Assembly (NCBI RefSeq): GCF_013408795.1
Contig: NZ_JACCCC010000001.1
Coordinates: 4,278,001 to 4,342,000, forward strand
Direction of reading: 5' to 3'
Length of the DNA stretch: 64,000 nt
Source of the DNA: Spinactinospora alkalitolerans
Lineage (GTDB): Bacteria > Actinomycetota > Actinomycetes > Streptosporangiales > Streptosporangiaceae
The notes under the pieces are model-generated. The model was not told where the DNA came from. It made no database searches and saw only the letters and a list, made by a program, of their open reading frames with translations. Positions 60,257 to 64,000 of this stretch are shown here, piece after piece (the first letter of the stretch is position 1; the number at the start of each line of letters is the position of its first letter). Both the position numbers and the translations under genes were made by a program.

Positions 60257-60835
60257 CTAGAACGCCGGTGGCGGGGCGCGGCCGGACACGGCGTGGCGCA
60301 GGACGCGCAGCCGCGGCGTCGGCACCAGGCCGCGGCCGTACCTGCGCGGCGGCCGCGCGGCGGGGTGCGCGCCGATGCCCGGCGGGGGCGGCAGCAGAGC
60401 GGCGCGCAGCCAGTGCAGCACGGCCCACAGCGCGTCCTCGCCCGCGGCCAGCCACCAGCCGGTGACCAGCGCGGCCCACGCGTGCGCCACGGCCATGCCG
60501 GGGAGGTCGCCCGTCAGCAGGCCGGACGCGCAGGCGTGGCCCAGCGTCCGCGCGAACCCGTCCGCGGACGGGGCCGCACCGGAGGCCGCGGCACCGAACA
60601 GCGCGTGCAGCAGCCCCTGCGCCGCCAGCAGAGCGGCGATGAGACAGGCCCGGGACCGCGGGCGGGCGGCGAACGGCAGCGCCGCCGCCGCGGTTCCGGC
60701 GACGGCGGCGCCGAAGAGCGTCCCGCCCGGCGCCGCCCCGCCGGCGATGACGTGCCCGGCCAGCGCCATTCCGGCGCAGACGACCGCGAAGAGGGTCGCC
60801 CGCAGGGCGCGGAAGGTCAGCCGGTCTCGGGTCAT
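60257..60835 (-). CDS. Small Ala-rich membrane protein of the copper cluster
   Basis: I do not recognise the family. This 192-residue protein has four to five hydrophobic segments (about 13-33, 38-56, 64-82, 120-142) and His residues in the membrane parts (AGHVIAGG, LLHALFG, LGHACASG, AVAHAWAALV, AVLHWLRA). A Pro-rich basic cytoplasmic tail ends it. The His-lined helices and its place directly before sco1 and PCuAC suggest copper or heme handling (inference). The start is uncertain; ATG 60835 is used, others lie 12-15 nt upstream. Confidence 0.65.
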   Translation of the reverse strand: MTRDRLTFRALRATLFAVVCAGMALAGHVIAGGAAPGGTLFGAAVAGTAAAALPFAARPRSRACLIAALLAAQGLLHALFGAAASGAAPSADGFARTLGHACASGLLTGDLPGMAVAHAWAALVTGWWLAAGEDALWAVLHWLRAALLPPPPGIGAHPAARPPRRYGRGLVPTPRLRVLRHAVSGRAPPPAF

Positions 60836-60888
60836 GGCGGGGACCATCATTCCAGCGGGTCGGCGAGGCGCCGATCCGGGTCCGGCGA

Positions 60889-61455
60889 TCAGTCCAGCCG
60901 CAGCACGTGGCGCAGCACGGCGCGCACATCCGATGCGGTGACGGCCTGCTCCTCCAGCAGGGCCTGCAGGCACAGGCCGTCGGCTGCGGCGACGGTGGCG
61001 CGGACGGCGACCGGGTCGTCGGTGTGCCTGCGGGCCATGTCGGCGACCATCTCCATCCAGCGACGAGCGATGGGCCGCAGGGCCGGGCGGCGCACGGCGA
61101 GCAGGGTCAGCTCGTACTCGGCCAGCACCCGGCGGCGGCCGGTCTCGCCGACCTCGGCGATCAGCTCGGTCATGCCGTCGATGTCCTCGGTTCCGCCCTC
61201 GACGATGCGGCGGAGCTGGCGGGTGTAGGCGTCGGCGGCCGCGGTGAGCGCCGCGACGAGGAGGTCGTCGAGCGTGGCGAAGTAGTAGGTGGCCGAGCTG
61301 GCCGGGACGCCGGCCTCCTTGGCGACCGCGCGGTGGGTCACGCCCGCGACCCCGTCGCGCTCGACCACGCGCAGCGTGGCCGCGATGAGCTCGGAGCGGC
61401 GCCGCCGCCCTCGGGCCAGCCTGCCGTCGGTGTGCCCGGCCTCGTGCCGGTTCAG
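60889..61455 (-). CDS. TetR-family regulator with apparent CTG start
   Basis: A 188-residue TetR repressor. The HTH is at about 15-60 (RRSELIAATLRVVERDGVAGVTHRAVAKEAGVPASSATYYFATLDDLL), followed by a helical ligand domain. No ATG, GTG or TTG exists in frame between the preceding gene and the first HTH helix. A CTG at 61455 overlaps the stop codon of the SMR gene as C-TGA, the geometry of ATGA/GTGA couplings in this genome, with GGGGGG 6 nt upstream. I therefore propose CTG initiation. It probably represses the smr-tetR pair through the dyad at 61817. Confidence 0.82.
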   Translation of the reverse strand: MNRHEAGHTDGRLARGRRRRSELIAATLRVVERDGVAGVTHRAVAKEAGVPASSATYYFATLDDLLVAALTAAADAYTRQLRRIVEGGTEDIDGMTELIAEVGETGRRRVLAEYELTLLAVRRPALRPIARRWMEMVADMARRHTDDPVAVRATVAAADGLCLQALLEEQAVTASDVRAVLRHVLRLD

Positions 61456-61775
61456 TGTGCGCCCCCCATCTCCAGAGCGGCGACGCCCGCGATGACCAGG
61501 ACCAGGCCGCCGACCTGGACCCAGGTCAGGGTGTCGCCGAGGAAGAGCGCGCCGATGACCGCCACCAGGAGGACTCCGAGCGCCGCCCAGATCCCGTAGG
61601 CCACCCCGATGCTCATCCCCTGCTTGAGCACCTGAGCGAGCAGGTAGAACGCGACGAGGTAGCCGACGGCCGTCACCAGTGACGGCACCGGTCGGGTGAA
61701 GCCCTCGGAGAAGCGGAGCGCGATCGTCCCGGTGACCTCGGCGAGGATGGCGCCGATCAGCATCAACCACGTCAT
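61452..61775 (-). CDS. Small multidrug resistance (SMR/EmrE-family) transporter
   Basis: A 107-residue four-helix protein that dimerises to export cationic compounds or guanidinium by proton antiport. The essential membrane Glu is in MLIGAILAEVTGTIALRFSEGF near residue 12, and GVAYGIWAALGVLLVAVIG near 55 is the helix 3 signature. All are intact. GGAGAG precedes ATG 61775. It is co-translated with the TetR gene. Confidence 0.92.
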   Translation of the reverse strand: MTWLMLIGAILAEVTGTIALRFSEGFTRPVPSLVTAVGYLVAFYLLAQVLKQGMSIGVAYGIWAALGVLLVAVIGALFLGDTLTWVQVGGLVLVIAGVAALEMGGAH

Positions 61776-61816
61776 CGTGGACTCTCCTGGGAACGGGGCC
61801 GCACACGGCCGGAAAA

Positions 61817-61836
61817 ACTTGGACATCAGTTCAACT
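61817..61836. promoter_or_regulatory. Candidate TetR operator upstream of smr-tetR
   Basis: ACTTGGAC-ATCA-GTTCAACT is an imperfect inverted repeat (6 of 8 positions matched) in an AT-rich patch 42-61 bp before the SMR start. Its size and place suit the adjacent TetR protein. Confidence 0.45.
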
Positions 61837-61931
61837 ACTTCAGTCTACCCCCGCCCCGCGCCGGCCGCCCGCCGCAGGTGGGGCGGTATCGCTCCTCCCC
61901 GGTGCGCGGCGGATCGGGCTACGGTATTGGA

Positions 61932-64000
61932 GTGGCATCTCGCGACAGGATGGGGACGACCGCGGGCGCGCTGGCGCGGCGGGGCTTCATGGACTCCGCC
62001 CGGGCCGGACGGCTCATCGCGGAGGCGGGGCTCGATCCCGAACGGCACGCCGACCTGATCGGGGCGCTCAGCGGGGCGGTCGACCCCGACCTCGCGCTGC
62101 TCGGGCTGACCCGGGTGCTGGAGCGCTCCCCCGACCCCGAGGAGGTCTGCACGGCGCTGTGCGAGGACCCCGACCTGCGCGCCCGGCTGGTCCAGGTGCT
62201 CGGGGCGAGCGTGGCGCTCACCGACCACCTCGTCCGCCACCCCGAGGACTGGCGGGAGCTGCACGGGGCCGACGCCGCCCGCGCGCCCGAGCCCGAGGAG
62301 CTGCGCGCCGGGCTGCTGCACATCGTCGGCGCCGACCCCAACGCGGCCGCGCCGGCCGCCGACCCGGCCGGGGGCGGCCCCGAGGATCCGGCGCACGCGC
62401 TGCGGGTCGCCTACCGGCGCCGCGTGCTGCGGCTGGCCGGGCGCGACCTCACCGGCGTCAGCGACTTCGAGCAGGTCTCCGCCGAACTCGCCGACCTGGC
62501 CGCCGCCACCCTGGAGGCCGCGCTGGCGATCGCCCGCTTCCAGGCGCCCGACGACGCGGCCCTGTGCCGGCTCGCCGTGATCGGCATGGGCAAGTGCGGC
62601 GGGCGCGAATTGAACTACGTCAGCGACGTCGACGTGGTCTTCGTGGCCGAGCCGGCCGAAGGCGTCGAGGACGAGCAGGCCGCGCTGCGCGCCGCAGCCC
62701 GGCTGGCCGCGGCGATGATGCGCGTCCCCGGCGAGACCGACAGCGAGGGCATGCTCTGGCAGGTCGACGCCGCGCTGCGGCCGGAGGGCAGGAACGGGCC
62801 GCTGGTGCGCCCGCTGGCCGGCCACGTCGCCTACTACGAGCGCTGGGCCAAGACCTGGGAGTTCCAGGCCCTGCTCAAGGCGAGGCCGATCGCCGGGGAC
62901 GCCGAACTCGGCGCGGCCTACGCCAAGGCCATCACCCCTCTGGTGTGGGAGGCCGCCGGGCGACCGCACTTCGTCGACGACGTGCAGGCCATGCGCCGCC
63001 GCGTCGAGGCCCACATCCCGCCCACGCAGGCCGACCGCCAGCTCAAGCTCGGTCCCGGCGGCCTGCGCGACGTCGAGTTCGCGGTGCAGCTGCTGCAGCT
63101 CGTGCACGGCCGGGGCGACGAGACCCTGCGCGCCGGCGGCACGCTGGCCGCGCTGGCGGCCCTGTCCAGGGGCGGGTACGTGGGCCGCGAGGACGCGGCG
63201 GGGCTCGCCGACGCCTACCGGTTCCTGCGCCGCGTGGAGCACCTGCTCCAGCTCTACCGGCTGCGCCGCACCCACCTGCTGCCCGACCCCGACACCGCCG
63301 ACGGAGAGGAGCAGCTGCGCCGGCTGGGCCGCGCGCTCGGCTTCACCGCGAATCCGGTCACCGGTCTGGCCTCGGTCTGGCGGCGGCGGGTCGGCGAGGT
63401 GCGCCGGCTGCACGAGAAGCTGTTCTACCGGCCGCTGCTCAACGCCGTCGCGCGGCTGCCCGGGGAGGAGGCCCGGCTCTCCCCCGAGCAGGCGCGGGTC
63501 CGGCTGGAGGCGCTGGGCTTCGTCGACCCGGCCGGGGCACTGCGCCACCTGGAGTCGCTGACCTCGGGGGTGACGCGCCGCGCGGCCATACAGCGCACGC
63601 TGTTGCCGGTGATGCTGGGCTGGTTCGCCGACGCCCCCGACCCCGACGCCGGCCTGCTGGGGTTCCGCCGGGTCAGCGAGGCGCTGGGGACCACCCCCTG
63701 GTACCTGCGGCTGCTGCGCGACGACGTGCGGGTGGCCGAGCGGATGGCCTGGCTGCTGGGCACCAGCCGCTACGCCACCGACCTGCTGCTGCGCGCGCCC
63801 GAGGCCGTGGCCGTCCTCGCCGACGACGCCGACCTGGTCCAGCGCCGCAACGCCGAGCTCTCCGTCGAGGCCGATTCGGCCCTGCGCCGGCACGACACCG
63901 CTGAGAACGCGGTGGCCGCGGTGCGCGCGCTGCGCCGCAGGGAGCTGCTGCGCACCGCGGCGGCCGACCTGCTGGAGGTCACCGGGGTGGAGGGGGTGGG
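61932..64000 (+). CDS. glnE: Glutamine synthetase adenylyltransferase/adenylyl-removing enzyme (cut by window end)
   Basis: GlnE adenylylates and deadenylylates the Tyr of GlnA in response to nitrogen status. About 689 residues are visible. The N-terminal nucleotidyltransferase (adenylyl-removing) domain has GMGKCGGRELNYVSDVDVVF near 218, with the catalytic Asp pair. LRPEGRNGPLVRP, the KLGPGGLRDVEFAVQLLQ helix domain near 375 and the start of the central linker follow. The C-terminal adenylylating domain lies beyond the window. TACGGT ends 6 nt before GTG 61932, so the mRNA is probably leaderless. Confidence 0.95.
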   Translation, partial: MASRDRMGTTAGALARRGFMDSARAGRLIAEAGLDPERHADLIGALSGAVDPDLALLGLTRVLERSPDPEEVCTALCEDPDLRARLVQVLGASVALTDHLVRHPEDWRELHGADAARAPEPEELRAGLLHIVGADPNAAAPAADPAGGGPEDPAHALRVAYRRRVLRLAGRDLTGVSDFEQVSAELADLAAATLEAALAIARFQAPDDAALCRLAVIGMGKCGGRELNYVSDVDVVFVAEPAEGVEDEQAALRAAARLAAAMMRVPGETDSEGMLWQVDAALRPEGRNGPLVRPLAGHVAYYERWAKTWEFQALLKARPIAGDAELGAAYAKAITPLVWEAAGRPHFVDDVQAMRRRVEAHIPPTQADRQLKLGPGGLRDVEFAVQLLQLVHGRGDETLRAGGTLAALAALSRGGYVGREDAAGLADAYRFLRRVEHLLQLYRLRRTHLLPDPDTADGEEQLRRLGRALGFTANPVTGLASVWRRRVGEVRRLHEKLFYRPLLNAVARLPGEEARLSPEQARVRLEALGFVDPAGALRHLESLTSGVTRRAAIQRTLLPVMLGWFADAPDPDAGLLGFRRVSEALGTTPWYLRLLRDDVRVAERMAWLLGTSRYATDLLLRAPEAVAVLADDADLVQRRNAELSVEADSALRRHDTAENAVAAVRALRRRELLRTAAADLLEVTGVEGV

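Overview
The window is a GC-rich (about 70% or more) chromosomal segment of an actinomycete. GTG, TTG and ATG starts are all used, ATGA/GTGA stop-start overlaps are common, and at least twelve genes look leaderless: a TANNNT-type -10 box ends 6-7 nt before the start codon. Gene order from fadD through pimB, NlpC/P60, DEDDh/GIY-YIG nuclease, trpD, ctaE-qcrCAB, ctaC, adoK, erpA, glycerate kinase, DUF3043, cobU/cobS, pepA, E2, TIGR01777, lipB, lipA, DUF4191, RDD, glnA and glnE follows, from memory, the Mycobacterium tuberculosis Rv2187-Rv2221 block. It is therefore an old core region of Actinomycetota. The PPi-type phosphofructokinase, DasR-type and GlnR-type operators and MacRS-like two-component pair suggest a Streptosporangiales/Nocardiopsaceae-like host; that placement is inference. 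I see no transposase, integrase, prophage, rRNA, tRNA or CRISPR array.

Layout. 1-6.7 kb: thiI (cut by the window start), PPi-phosphofructokinase, glycerol kinase behind a DasR-like operator, a RelE/Phd toxin-antitoxin pair followed by an 86-bp tandem duplication, and a NarL/MacS-type two-component system. 7-16 kb: a PlsC-type acyltransferase, an alpha/beta hydrolase coupled to an acidic membrane protein, an endonuclease/exonuclease/phosphatase-fold protein, ROK glucokinase, a DUF5304-like protein, FadD and PimB-type mannosyltransferase. 15.6-23.3 kb: two paralogous secreted NlpC/P60 hydrolases (the first behind a probable c-di-AMP riboswitch), a NYN-domain/zinc-ribbon pair, a DEDDh exonuclease-GIY-YIG fusion, a rhomboid protease and a stand-alone Lrp ligand domain.

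23.5-35.3 kb is respiratory: trpD and a degenerate receiver protein, then ctaE-qcrCAB on the plus strand facing ctaCDF on the minus strand, with an L,D-transpeptidase between. Together these encode the bc1-aa3 supercomplex. 35.6-43.6 kb: a TusA-like protein, a cysteine-free S4 (rpsD) divergent from an iron-box DUF2470 gene, adenosine kinase, ErpA/HesB, glycerate kinase and the actinobacterial Psp envelope-stress set (pspA, pspAA, htpX, pspAB). 43.7-52.6 kb: DUF3043, an aldo/keto reductase, cobU-cobS, leucyl aminopeptidase, lipoamide dehydrogenase and the 2-oxoacid dehydrogenase E2. 52.8-64 kb: TIGR01777 protein, lipB-lipA (which would lipoylate the E2), DUF4191, RDD protein, glnA behind a textbook GlnR box, a copper-delivery set (PCuAC, Sco1, small membrane protein), a TetR-SMR efflux pair, and glnE (cut by the window end), which would adenylylate the GlnA encoded 3 kb away.

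The least explained material is intergenic: three unrelated dispersed repeat families sit just downstream of genes. Family A/B (10523 and 23447, about 129 bp) forms a hairpin with a GAGA tetraloop and a wobble-compensated base change. Family C (35920, 39301 and 58767) starts within about 16 nt of a stop codon in all three copies, always in the gene's sense. Family D (30146 and 47690) is a mosaic of short units. Two solitary hairpins resemble type I-E CRISPR repeat cores. These are the best candidates for something undescribed here.
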